Shown in pieces: positions 23,030 through 34,549 of a stretch of DNA of 64,000 nucleotides; position 1 is the stretch's first letter; every line of letters starts with the position of its first letter. Under the pieces are notes generated by a model. The model was not told the DNA's origin, ran no database searches, and saw nothing but the letters and a program-made list of their open reading frames with translations. Source of the stretch: Topomyia yanbarensis. Its lineage: Eukaryota > Arthropoda > Insecta > Diptera > Culicidae. The DNA is taken from positions 202,162,897 to 202,226,896 of the forward strand of contig NC_080671.1 in NCBI RefSeq assembly GCF_030247195.1, in the 5' to 3' direction. A program made the position numbers and the translations under genes.

Positions 23030-23425
23030 ATTATGTAACGATTTGTGAAAATTTCCAATATTTACGTTATTTTTTGGCCTATTAGGAACAATAAAAAATT
23101 CAGCTTCAGTCCCCAAGGTAATTCCAATCACCTCTATAGCTTGTAATATTGATGAAAATCCTTGGTTGAAGATACTGATTGCAGATTGCATTTAGCATAT
23201 TTTCTACAGAATTTGAGTTTCTCCGAATCGCCAGCCCATAAATTTTGTCAGCTTGCCGATTGATTTGTCCGTCAACTTTTCCTTTCCTTTCTCACCGATA
23301 CCTTTGTTTTCTTTCTTCAGTTTTCGTAATCTCGTTTCCATACGCTTCTCAACATGTCCGACGCATTCTTTCTTCCGTACGACTTTAAGGTGCGAGTCTG
23401 CATTTCCGCGCCAAGAGGGCAGCAA
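23030..23425 (-). pseudogene. Fragments of a Mutator-like DDE transposase
   Basis: Minus-strand frame 23,425-23,204 contains VRKKECVGHVEKRMETRLRK, then LTDKSIGKLTKFMG; in arthropod Mutator-like transposases (as I recall the family) a KKECVGHVQKRMGTRLR block is followed by a LTD..IDKLQNYYG block. A second frame from 23,191 gives AISIFNQGFSSILQAIEVIG and GITLG, like the C-terminal VSTFNDG...VL..LGI.PG block. About 100 residues that normally lie between these blocks are missing. The upstream end coincides with the border of inverted-repeat arm A, where the frame runs on into arm sequence. No catalytic triad remains. The family is recalled, not searched. Confidence 0.6.
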
Positions 23426-26300
23426 ATCGGTACCTTTTTGCCTTAATCTCGCAATATCTTTGGAAATAGACCAAAAATAAAAAACAAAAATGGTATCCAG
23501 TAAACTAGGATAATTACCGAAGACATTGGTGAAAAATTTATTTCAAATTTCCAATTACTTCCAAAGTGATCGGTAGTTTTAGTAGAGAAAATCGCGAATA
23601 TTTCGAATCCTTTATGATTCCGCTCCCGAAAACAAAATTGCCTCTCCCATTTCTCTGCATTCTCTGGTTTCCACCCCACCAAAACCAGTGTTGTATCAAC
23701 AAGGATTCCGTCCTATTCCTTCGTAGTATATTACAAGTTCATTTATGGATTATAACTGTTTGTAATCATGTGGATTACCAAAAGATGCAGAATACGATTT
23801 TTGCATTGTTATGCGTTGAATAAAATACATTCAACGCTTGCAAATACATCTATTGATCGAGAATTTCTTTATTTGCGGAAGCGCACGCTACTACGCAGTT
23901 ACACCACTGTTAGCGCGCCTGGGTCAACGTGCATGTGTATGTGAAAACCTCGGCTTCCTTGCTGCTACCTATAGCACGTGGATACATCTATAGCTATTGT
24001 AGCACGTGGATGATCGGAGTAATGAGTGAAATGGACAACTGTTATTTCTAATTACCAAAATAATCTCTCATACTAGTTCCAAAAAGTTTCAAAGGTTCAG
24101 GTTTTCCATACTATCGCAACATATCAATTTGCGCCTGAGATATTGAGGCACAGGTTCTGTATTAGGAAGTTATTTGTCGTCTATATAAAGGCTAAAAGAG
24201 GACATCATTGTAATTTTTTCTGTATCTGTATTTTCCGGAGGCCATTGTCTGCGAAAATTTTCGGAAACTCAAATGTACATAGTAATAGGACATATTCGAA
24301 TGAGCTTTTCTCGGAATATGTTTAGTACTGTAAACTAATATCTTAGCTGACATGTTGAAAACAGGCGCACAACTAATTCGTGATCCTGCGACTATAGCGA
24401 AAATGTTTTCTAATCTGAAATATAAAAAGTATTCAAATTGATCGAAAATGGAAGCGGTGATATTTATTGAACAACTCAGGAAATCCTGAGATTGACTCTA
24501 AATTCAATTTTCTTGTGCGTATTCTAATATGTTCCAGTTTACGCAGTGTAAAGATATTCTTTCCCGACACTTTGCGCAATTGCACTTTGAGAAAAAAAAA
24601 ATTATGGGTTAAGCATGCGAATTCATGACAATACGTTTTTTTTTTAAAAATTGAGAACAATTTTACGTTCAATAAAACCAATTCAACCCGGCTACCATTT
24701 TGACCATATATCCGAAGTTTGGATTACTCAGTACGATGTACCATTCGACTCAGTTCGACGAGATATGGCATGTGTGTTTGAGTAAGCATTTTTGAATATA
24801 ATTATGGGATAAGGAATAAGAATAAATTGCAGAACCTATTTGAATGGATATAAATTACTTTGATTTGGTGGTCTAGAACATTGTAGATTAAAAATAGTTT
24901 TATTTACTACAAGGTCACTGCTGCCGGCTTCGATTTCTCAGAGGAAGTGAATGAAAATTTGCTCATTCCAAAATATTCAACGGAATATCGACTGACTGTC
25001 TGGTATAACGCAGATAACTGCAATTCAATCAGTACATTGAATGAGACGATTTTTTTAAACATCTAACAATCACAGGAGCGTGGTTCGAAAATATCTTTTC
25101 AGTTGAACGAAATTCGGAACACAGTTTTAGAAAACCCTAAGTAATATAATTATTGGTAGTTTTCATAGTAATTGATATCATGTTTACCTTATGATGATAT
25201 TCAAAGCATCTATTGTGCTACGCATCCGCATATTTGTCTACATTTCGACAAACAAATCACTAGAATGTGCAAAATTGCGCTTATATAGTTTGACGGATAA
25301 TTTCACTTGTAAACAAAATTTGGTTAGTTTGCTAACATCGAACATTTGTTTGCACATTTATATTATGCACAATAAATACTAACTCTTAGTTTGATTTAAG
25401 CTACTCAATACTGTCCCAATTACTACTAGTTATAAAAAGCGGATATTCATGGTATTATGACTAAGCCGGCTATTCCCCACATTTTCCTCTTGTCTGAAAA
25501 TGCGAATACAGTCCAACCCTAATTCGACGATATCTTTCGACGGAACCATAAAAATATAAAACCTCAGAATACGAAGCTTTTGAAATACGCAAATGAGCCA
25601 CCGAGGAAGAATTCATAATCTAATAAGAACTCAATCGTTCTTCGTTAGGATTCGAACACTCAGATTGGGGGAACAGTATCATAATTCCTGTATCATCAGA
25701 ATTGACAATAGAATTTTATATACGAATTGCTACTACGTTTCGCGATTGCTAGTTTAAAGATTAGCAAAGAACAAAAACAACAGACTCATAGTGTAGATCA
25801 GAAACAAATCAACGGCCAAACATCGATTTGTTTCGTTTCCGATACTGGAAGGTTCTTTTATTCTTTATCTATAATGGAGGTTACCAAATGAGTGTTGGAA
25901 GTAAATGACGAAAACCACATGCATGGTTGAGCTTTCGTAATATGTAACATAGTTAGTTATTTTGTGATAAAATTCCATTTTTAATTGTGCAAGTACTTTT
26001 TCTTAAATTGTTTACGTTCTTTTTAACTTTTTGGTGATACGATTTCGTTTTGATGAATAATAGTGCATTTCAGCTCGACGTTATTCCTGGAAATTGCTAG
26101 TTCTAACGGAATTGTGAAACAGAAGGATGAACTAAGGTTTTATTTTAATCAAGGATATAGTTGCTCGGCCAGATAAGTTTCTCGATTTCTTCTATACATG
26201 ATCTTATTAAAAAAATTTAAACTATATCATTCGACTACAATAAAAGCTTTGATTGGAAATACAATGTCGCTCGATAGATCTCTGATACTTAACAGGATGG

Positions 26301-26588
26301 GTAAAATTGCAGATTTTTTTTTATTCATTTCGTTTATTTGATAGGCACAGATGCGTTAGCTTGGCGGTGCCAAATTCTTTTGTTTCTACATTTTGGATAT
26401 CTTAAAACTAGGAGGTTACAATGTTGAAATATTTTTTTTACAAAGGAAAAGAAAGTTTACAGCTATCTTAAGACTAGAAATAAGATTCGATATACAAGAG
26501 AGGGCCAAAAGATTTTTTTATGAAAAATTTTAAAACAAGGGATTCAGTTTGATATATAAGAGGGGGAGTAATAGTAAAATTGCAGATT
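26301..26588 (-). mobile_element. 5'-truncated LINE 3' end, 258 bp, with 15-bp target duplication (arm A)
   Basis: The insertion 26,316-26,573 is bounded by perfect 15-bp direct repeats GTAAAATTGCAGATT (26,301-26,315 and 26,574-26,588). On the minus strand it ends with a hairpin (26,371-26,344, stem GGCAC/GTGCC), then TATCAAATAAACGAAATG, then A9. Its 3' UTR words TATCTTAAAACTAGGA and CAGCTATCTTAAGACTAG match the 3' UTR of the intact LINE at the left edge (CAACTATCTTAAAACTAGG near 26-45). It is present in both arms and so predates the inverted duplication. Confidence 0.9.
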
Positions 26589-26722
26589 GATTTGAGTTAC
26601 ATAAGCAAAGTACAGTTCATCATTTACAATGATTGCAGTCACAAAAATTAGAATTATGTCCTGCTAAGCTCGAAATAAACATTCTCGAGTTTATCTGATA
26701 CAGTGCAAGATGCAAATGTATA

Positions 26723-27867
26723 CACTGATAGAATATATTCGTAAATCGCTAGGAATTACAGAAAATTTTAATAAAATATACGAATTTTTCGTACATATAA
26801 TCAATCGTTCGTAGTTCTATTGAAACACTTTAATTTTTTATTACGAGTTTTTCGTGAAAACCACGAAACGACTTTCGATGGCTTATTACGAAACAGCTTT
26901 ACTCGGCAAACGAATTGTTCGCTGCTATATACGAATATCTTTCTAATATTTACGAGCACCATGCGTCAATCCGTCAACGTCAAAAGAGTCTCAATATGGA
27001 GTCATTGTTGCTATACGTCAGAGGATTGTTGATCATCACGACGGTCTCGGTCTGATTATTTAGTAGCCGTATCCGTGTCCGCCGGTTTCAGGAAGATTTC
27101 CTGAACCTCTTTCGCTTGATCCAGAATCCGGAGCAGTACGGATTCAGTTGAGCCATCGCGAACTGCTCGTTGGTTTTGAATGAAGAAGTTTAAGTTTTTC
27201 TCTGCCGGAGCAAAGTCAAAACAACATGCTATTAAATACGAAAGCTTTTCTAACATGAAGGAAATGCATTCGTACGACCAACGAAATTGTTCGTAATATA
27301 CACAAACATTTATTGAAATATACGAATCATTTTGTTTCATTCACGAAAAATAATGTTGTTATCAACGATTACATTCGTGCAATGTAAACTAAATAAGCAA
27401 AATTTACGAAAACTTTCGTTCACCAAGCGGCCATTTCTTCGTACCACAATAAAATCGATTTGGCCAAATCGATTTTTTTAAATTAGAAAAAATCGATATT
27501 GTCAAAGCACGATCCCAAATGATCGACTGAAAACAATAAGATGCTAATATATACGAAAACCTTTCTAAAATAAACGAAAAGAATTCTTGCCGCCAACGTA
27601 ATATACACAAACGCTTATTAAAATAAACAAAACATTTCGTTTCATTCACGAAAAATAATGTTTTTATCAACGATAATATTCGTGCAGTGTGCATTAAATG
27701 TGTAAAATTTACGAAAGCTTTCGTTCACCAAGCAGGCATTCTTGTTCATGAAATGAACGAAACGCACTATTTACAATGCACGAAAATACTTCGTTGCAGA
27801 AAACAACGAATGAATTCGTGCATTGCATGATCGATTTCATTATATTTACGAATTTATATTATCAGTG
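26723..27867. mobile_element. 1.1-kb TIR element present only in arm A
   Basis: Ends are CACTGATA and TATCAGTG, extended imperfectly to about 25 bp (ATTCGTAAAT and ATTTACGAAT inside). TA flanks both sides, so a TA target site is likely; arm B lacks the element, giving a natural near-empty site at about 41,918-41,921. The interior is rich in TTACGAA/TTCGTAA words and has a ~145-bp direct repeat (about 27,296-27,440 and 27,598-27,740). A G+C-richer block at 27,050-27,190 reads on the minus strand as an open frame ending EVQEIFLKPADTDTATK and may be captured sequence. No transposase is visible, so it is probably non-autonomous. Confidence 0.8.
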
Positions 27868-28239
27868 TACGAAGAAAATGAATGTTGATGAGGGTGTGAC
27901 AAAATTGCTATATATTTGTGAGTTCATCCACCAATACAAAATTAAAAGAAAAAAATTAGCTTCAATATGTGACCTCCATTTTCAATGTAAAATCGTGTGC
28001 TGAATCCGAAAATGATGTCCAAAAAATTTAAAGTAGAACAGTATTCGAGTTAGAGTGAAAAAGTGACTTTCACCTTTAAATAAAAAAAGTACATTTGACA
28101 CATGAGGGATTCCATGAGAAACCGGCCCCACCACAAAATATGACCATCGTCGATTCGAACGAAACTATGAAGCTGTGTTCAGTTTATGAATCTTCATGAT
28201 TTTCTCTGAACCTTGCAATATTTTGATACAAGAGCGATT

Positions 28240-29165
28240 TTTCAAAAGGGCGTAACATTTCTACGTGCCTTAATTTCAATTTTTTTTAGCTCGAATATTT
28301 TTTTATACAGCATAACTTTCTGAGAATGAGTTTCAGGGAATAAATATTTATGCACGAAAGAAATATACACTGAAAAAAATGTTGTGCCATTTTTCACAAA
28401 AACAAAAATTTGTGTTAAAAATCAAAATTGCAAAAAAACCACTTTTTCTATTTTTTATATTTTCTCAACTAAAACCTAAAGAGAAAAGAAACATTTTGAA
28501 TGTGATTGTATGATGGAGAACTTATCGGTAAAAAAGTTTTTCTAACGCTAATTTTATTTGGAATTTTGTTCCAACAAAAACATTTAATTCGTGTGATTAT
28601 GCCCTATTTGAAAGTTATTCGCGTTACCCCATCATAAAATGACAAAAATCATATGTTTCTGGTTTTAAAGAAGTAAAAGAAACTTTTTTAGTACTATGCT
28701 ATATAGAACTTCTGCTCGAACGGGACATCACGTTTGATCAGTCGTTTGATTGAAACACATAGTGTGTTTTAGTTTTAAGGGATTTGCGTCAAGCCGGCGC
28801 TAATCTATTCCGACAATACGTTAGTGTCGGTTTCTGAAGAGGCGAAGCCGAAACGCAACATAGTATGAACTTTTTTAGTGTATTTGGATCATGGAGTAGC
28901 TTTCAATAAAAAAGTTTTCCTAACAACAACTTTTGACATATTTTCATAATTCATACTATTTGCAGTCAAAAATACAATTTTCTTTTTGAATATGTTTCAA
29001 AACGCCATTTCATATCAAAATGCTCATAACAAAAAATTTCTGAAATGAAGTAGTTCTCGAGATATTTTAAATTTTGTTTTAACAGTGCAATTCTTTTGTT
29101 TTATTACGACCTTTTCAGAAGTTATTCGCGTTTCTCCATCAACAACAATAAGTTTTTAGAAGGCC
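28240..29165 (+). repeat. Dispersed ~0.9-kb repeat, copy 1
   Basis: Closely related along its length, in the same orientation, to 57,660-58,530; shared words include TACACTGAAAAAA, TTTCTCAAC or TTTGTCAAC next to GAAAACCTAAAG, AGTTATTCGCGTTACCCCAT and TTCTCGAGATATTTTAAAT. Within each copy two related modules end in AGTTATTCGCGTTNCYCCATC. This copy contains the extra insertion 28,693-28,868. No ends or coding frames recognised. Confidence 0.75.
28693..28868. mobile_element. Short ACTATG-family element, 176 bp, with 11-bp target duplication
   Basis: Starts ACTATGCTATATAG and ends CATAGTATGA, flanked by ACTTTTTTAGT at 28,682-28,692 and 28,869-28,879. The allied repeat at 57,660-58,530 lacks it (CTTTTTTAGTGTGTTTGG near 58,237), giving an empty site. 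Its body is the inverse of part of the ~342-bp unit of 16,895-17,816, including GTCAAGCCGGCGCTAATC. This settles the element ends of the family. Confidence 0.85.
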
Positions 29166-29169
29166 TCGA

Positions 29170-30850
29170 TTCACTATTTGTTTTCGTGGAATAGTTCACA
29201 TAATCGCAAGATATTATTTTCAGACTCGTGATTCCTAGTAGTCATGACTCACCACGTGCTGGTGGAATAGTTCACAAAATCATAAATTAACAGGCATTCG
29301 TGATCTGGTTCTTGATTCATAGCACATTATTCGCGATCTATCTTGTGTGCTTGGAAATATCTAGAAGATATCCATAATCATTTTCACTTTCATGAAACTC
29401 TACATATGATCTTGAAAATTTTGAGTGAACTATTCCAAAATATTTATGATGAAATACAATATGGTCTGTGTCTGGTAGTGACCAGCCATATATACGAGCA
29501 GTGAATGTAAGAAATCTATTAGGACTTCGAACATCGTTATTCCCGTGATAATGTTTAATGTGGTGTCCGAGCAGAAAATGAAAACTGAGTTGATCGGTCA
29601 AAATAAACTATTGAGCTACAAATCGTGTTAGCAGCACATTTCTCAAACCATGTTACCGCGAATTGGTTACACTTGGTCCAGTTCATATTGTTATGTTTCT
29701 CCGAGTTAAACATCCAATAGGAATCCACAAATAACCTACCACAATAAAGCGAAGAAGAGTTATGAATATCGTTATAATACTGCTGATATCATGAACATAA
29801 GTCACAAGAATAAAATATCCCGTCGGTTTTCACAGTAAAGAGGGACAAGTTTATCTTTACCAGGAGACATTTTGTTCGTAGTTATGCTGGATATTTTCTC
29901 GTGAACTATTTCACGAATCTCGGAATTTTATTCATGAATCCATTCAATCCTGGAGAGCTAATTCATGATTCCTAATATATTAGTTACGATCAAATATCAG
30001 TGCTCCTGAAATAGTTCACAAAATCATGAAATATTATTCATGTATTCGTGAACTGGTTCATAATTCCTAGTGAAATAATCACGGCTGACCGTGTGTGCCC
30101 GTGAAATAATTCACAAAATTATAAAATATTCATGTACTCGTGCACTGGTTCATGATTCCTAATACAATAATCATGACTGACCACTCCTGCTCGTGAACTA
30201 GTTGACAAAATTATGAAACATTGTTGATGTATTCGTGACCTGATTCATGCATCCTAGTATAATAGTTACGATCTTAAATCCGTTCTCGTGAAATAGTTCA
30301 CAAAATCATGAAATATTATTTTTTCTCGTGCGCTGGCTCATGTTCATCATTAGTGTAACAACCACGACATACCATTCATTCCTGTGAAATAGTTCACGAA
30401 ATCCTAAAATAGTATTCATGTATTCGTGAACTGGTTCTTGATTCCTAGAACAATAGTCACGTCGGATTATAAAATAGCTCACATATTCATGAAATATTAT
30501 TCATGATCCGTGATTCCTTAAACATGACTTACATTTGATTTTGCGTGCTTGTGATATTTAGAAGATATCCCTAATTATTGTCAATTTCATGCAACTTGAT
30601 AATGAAATTTTCACGTGAACTATTTTAAAAAAATTGGAATATTGTTCGTGGAATTATTTTTGATCAATGCACTTTTTCATGAAATGTCCAGCTGCTACCG
30701 ACCAGTAATAGGTACAAACAGTAGATATGAGAAAACTGTTAAGACCTCTAACATCGTTATTCATTTGATAAAGTTCAGTGTGATGCCTGGATAGAAAACG
30801 CGCTGAGCACATCAAATCATATTCGTGATATAGTTCACAGAACAAGATAC
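29170..30850. repeat. Degenerate satellite-like array (CGTGAACTGGTTCATGATTCCTA motif)
   Basis: A motif of roughly 115-125 bp recurs imperfectly: ATAGTTCACAAAATCATGAA, then ATTATTCATGTATTCGTGA, then ACTGGTTCATGATTCCTAG. The segments 29,335-29,640 and 30,540-30,850 are a further diverged direct pair, readable in the minus-strand frames as NNDVRSPNRFLTFTARIYGW and NNDVRGLNSFLISTVCTYYW. These frames are shadows of the repeat. A fragment of the same motif lies at 35,310-35,340. Confidence 0.65.
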
Positions 30851-32180
30851 CGTGAATCTGTCGAACTTTTATGGCAGTTAATATTGTGACGCTACTCCGC
30901 GTAAAAAAACCGATGATAACCAAAAAAACGCTTTTAATCCACCTAACAGTGTGATGAGACATTTCTTATAACTCTTATCACTCTCTTCGGATATTATATC
31001 GTTTGAGAACATTTAGAACTTGATGCTTCGCGATGTTTTTGATAACACATACTACATGGGATAGTGGCAGGACTCAGAGAATCGCTCAAATCAGCATAGG
31101 ACAACATCAGTGCTAGAAATCTCAAACCAAATCAATGGGAAAGCGAAAAAATGGCCAATAAAATAGACATACAAACGAATTATTGCTAATGCTCTGTTAA
31201 TAAAATATCTAAATTCCTCAATAAATGCATTGTGGTGGGAAAACTGAATTTTCCTAAAGGGGTTATGTATATTGTACTGAGCCAAAAAAATCGATTTTTT
31301 TTTTAATCTATTTGAAGTTTATACTTTACTCAAATTTACAACGCGACTGAGAACTAAGAAATCAACGATTTGTCTTGAAAAAAGCGATAGTAGCAGTGAT
31401 TCAAAGAAAATCAACAGTGAATATTTCCAGACTTGGTTTTATTTCCTATTTAAGAACTATTGTGTTTTTTACATCCTAGATTGCATGATTCAGTGATCGA
31501 AACCCAAAACTTCATAAAGTATTTGAAATTATTAAATTAAAATTTGTGTTTGCTATTGAAATTGACAAAATGATAGTATATATAGAATATAGTCCCTTTG
31601 GCGTTGGTTAATTTTTCGGTCCCACCTATCAGCATTGAAGTATCGCCCTTACGTTTTTTTACAATACCAATTTTACAATTTGTGGGAGTTTGGTGAAAAT
31701 CGATCTTACTGCCCAAACGGCATAATTCCGAAACCGTAATTTTTGAAGTTTTAAAATTATGCAGAATTAATTTTTCAGACAATAGTAACAGAGTTCGTGT
31801 CTTTAGCAAATTTGTTGAGACTTTATTGTAGTCATGAATATTAACCTGAGAAAATTCACCATAAATACTTCTTGGACGATATACCGTCAAAATTACTTTA
31901 TCAAATGATGCGCTGTTCGTTTGTAAAACTCATCGAAGATACTAAACCTCCGAAATTGGCGGTTTCAAAATGATGCTATCTTGACCTTAAATTATTGTTT
32001 TGGAACATTTGACCTATACATATAATTGGTCATACAACAAAAATCAAATTCTCATCAAAATCGACCAGGACCTGCTAGAGTCGAATGGAAATCGTCATTT
32101 TTCATAAATTTCTCTCTACATTCGGAAAGTGTTATCCTCGTTATTAATCATATTACGTTTTCGTCTCAACTCGACGCATT
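30851..32180. other. Unassigned AT-rich sequence
   Basis: No domain, TIR or structured RNA recognised. A 117-codon minus-strand frame at 31,537-31,890 has no recognisable motif. Confidence 0.35.
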
Positions 32181-33030
32181 CCCAAAATAAAAACCTATTT
32201 TGATCCACCTAGTGGTGCAATTGGGCTTTTCTCATTTGTCCAGACTACGATTCCATGGCTAGTTATGTTCAATACGATGGTGGAAATGAATATTACATGT
32301 TCAGTACGATTTGCACATACGTACAATGGATCGACAGCCACGATCTTGAGATACTATGTGATACTGAAACATCGCTTGACCGCCGCTGGTTTCAAGCGAT
32401 GTTTCAGTATCACATAGTAAGATCCGGGAGGTCCGGGTCCTGCCGAAAATTTTCAACTTGTTAAGAAATTTTAAACTAGTTTTAATTTTAAAACAGCAAC
32501 CCCTCACTGCATACTCCCTCCGGGCCGGTATGATTGACGATTTTTAGAGTGATTGCATAACCTTTCTATATGAGAAAGGCAAAAAAGTCCAAAAAAATCA
32601 ATTTTTTTCAAGCATTATTTTTTCGAGTTTATTTCAAATCTCAATGGTTCATGCATTATAAAGTCATTTGGCATCAAAAATACAAATTTGATTTTGAAAT
32701 TTTTTCATTTCAGTTTATATGGGAATTCGCTGTGTGATTGCACTCTTCAACTCCTAACTCCGGAACCGGAAGTCCAATCAATAAAAAATTCAATTGCAGC
32801 CGATGGGAAGGTTGTACCTTTCATTTGAGACTAACTTTGTGCAAATCGATCAAGCCATCTCTGATTAACAGAGGTCATATTTTTTTCCACATACACACAT
32901 ACACACACATACATACATACACACACATACATTTTCCTATCTCGACGAACTGAGTCGATTAGCATATGACACTCGGCCCTCCCAGTCGGGATTAGATTGA
33001 CGAATTTTAGAGTGAATGAGAAAGGCAAAA
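32181..33030 (-). repeat. Dispersed CA-microsatellite repeat, inverted copies
   Basis: Contains the inverse of the ~0.5-kb unit at 20,890: AACCTTTCTATATGAGAAAGGC at 32,560-32,583, the ACACATACACAC tract at 32,890-32,930, TATCTCGACGAACTGAGTCG at 32,939-32,958 and a second GAATGAGAAAGGC near 33,015. At the left edge, CTATTTTGATCCACCTAG and GTGGTGCAATTGGGC match the inverse of 22,960-23,000. A perfect hairpin (32,353-32,418) interrupts it. Confidence 0.7.
32353..32418. repeat. Perfect 66-bp hairpin with ACTATG ends
   Basis: Arms 32,353-32,379 and 32,392-32,418 are perfect 27-bp inverted repeats (ACTATGTGATACTGAAAC... and its complement) with a 12-bp loop. The termini match the ACTATG/CATAGT ends of the foldback family at 16,895 and 28,693, so this may be an extreme internal deletion of such an element. 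I cannot find a clear target duplication. Confidence 0.8.
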
Positions 33031-34319
33031 ACATTTTTAGCAAATGTTTCATAGACATTAAATCAATTTTAACTTCGCTTTCTATTAAATAAAGACCCTC
33101 ATTACAGTACATCTCTACAAAAGCGAGCTCAATTTGAAAAGAAATCTGAGGATTATGATTTATTACAGAACTCTGGAATTTTCTATTGGAATGTTTTCAG
33201 GCAGGAATTTGTTATTGATGCTATTAGGCAACTGTGAAATCAAGACCAATAGATCAATTACATATCAGGACCCCATTCCGACAATTTATCAAAAGTCCTC
33301 ATGATGTTTACAACAACAGATTATCAATGTACGGATCAGATAATTGTTATTGTAATATTGAATTAAATCAGTCTGCATCAATAAATTTTCAATTGCAATC
33401 CAATATATTGTTTGGGTGTGGTAGGGAGGGAAGTTGTTAAACCCCAAAACCTTCTCTTGGCTACGCCGTTGCTTGGAGTTATTTACTTCACTTTCATTTT
33501 CCGATATGTTTCCGATCGATCCGTTGGTTATCAGTTAGAAAAATTGCAGTCAGAAGGTTCGTACAAATGAACATTTTTGCACTGATAAGGTATCAAGTTC
33601 CTTCCAGACAACTTGGAAGTGCTCGGTAATTATTTCTAGCGGTTGTAGATAGAAAAATGAAATACAAAATTCTTTTTATCGTAATAATGTTTGGCTTATT
33701 TCAATGGATTATTACTATATTGAACAATAAATGGGCGACAAAAGGTAATCCACAAACAACAAGCCATAACTTTTAAAGTATTCAAAATAGATATTTGAAG
33801 TCTTCAGTAAAGTTATTCGCAAAAGTAAGAGCTACAAATTTGTAGAAGGCATCATTTCGATATAATCACTTCCAAGAAAATTTGTGAAAATATCTCACTC
33901 ATAGGGAGTAAAAGCACAATACCAAAGGAAAGGGCATATTGCCTCCATTAAATTCTCCGAAGATACTATTGACCTTAAATAAGCCGTTTTGGCGTTAATA
34001 ATAGATTACATGTTTTTGGTCATATTTCTGGCAATGGGAAATGATAAAAATCTTTCGTCCGCATTCAATGTTAAATATCTCTTTTGATAATAGTCCGATT
34101 TCAACAATCTATAGCTTGTTTGAAAGGTATTCGTTAAAGCTGTCTAAAAACATATAAAGTGTTGATCTATGTTGTCAATTTCGGCAGATAATTTAAAAAA
34201 ACTGCAAAAAACGCCATTTTTACACATTCAAACATTCATATCTTGGAAACTAAACATCAGAATCAAAAACAAATTAATAGCGTTCATACTGTTTTTTAGT
34301 TCTTTCATTTAAAATTGGT
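33031..34319. other. Unassigned AT-rich sequence
   Basis: No gene, terminal repeat or structured RNA recognised on either strand. Confidence 0.35.
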
Positions 34320-34530
34320 TTGGATAAGATCGGTTCAGCCATTGCTGAGAAACACGAATGAGAATTTGTCCGTTACATACACACACACACACAGACACAC
34401 ACACACACACACAGACATTGTCCCAAATCGTCGAGCTGAGTGGATTGGTATATAAGACTCGGCCCTCCGGGCCTCGGAAAAAATCTTGAAAGTTTGAGCG
34501 AATTCTATACATTTCTTTTATAAGAAATGT
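34320..34530 (-). repeat. Dispersed CA-microsatellite repeat, short diverged copy
   Basis: ACACACACAGACAC tract at 34,380-34,417 followed by TCGTCGAGCTGAGTGGATTG and CTCGGCCCTCCGGGCC, the inverse arrangement of the unit at 20,890-21,401. The end TTTCTTTTATAAGAAATG replaces TTTCTCATATAGAAAGG, keeping the short palindrome with different bases. Confidence 0.65.
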
Positions 34531-34549
34531 AAAACATTAGATCGCGATA

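Larger units (their letters stand above)
23385..27925 (+). repeat. Arm A of a ~3.3-kb inverted duplication
   Basis: Sequence from 23,385 to 26,714 is the reverse complement of 41,921-45,251, with paired coordinates summing to about 68,636 throughout, so there are almost no indels. In stretches I compared by eye the arms differ by well under 1%; examples are AA versus TT inside TTGT/ACAA near 25,310 and G versus T near 25,738. After 26,714 arm A carries the extra element 26,723-27,867; the match then resumes for about 45 bp at 27,879-27,925, here with about 4 differences. The outer border at 23,385-23,388 is TTAA in both arms. The arm itself holds a LINE 3' end and a relic of the CCATTCGACTCAGTTCG repeat but no recognisable gene. 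Confidence 0.92.
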
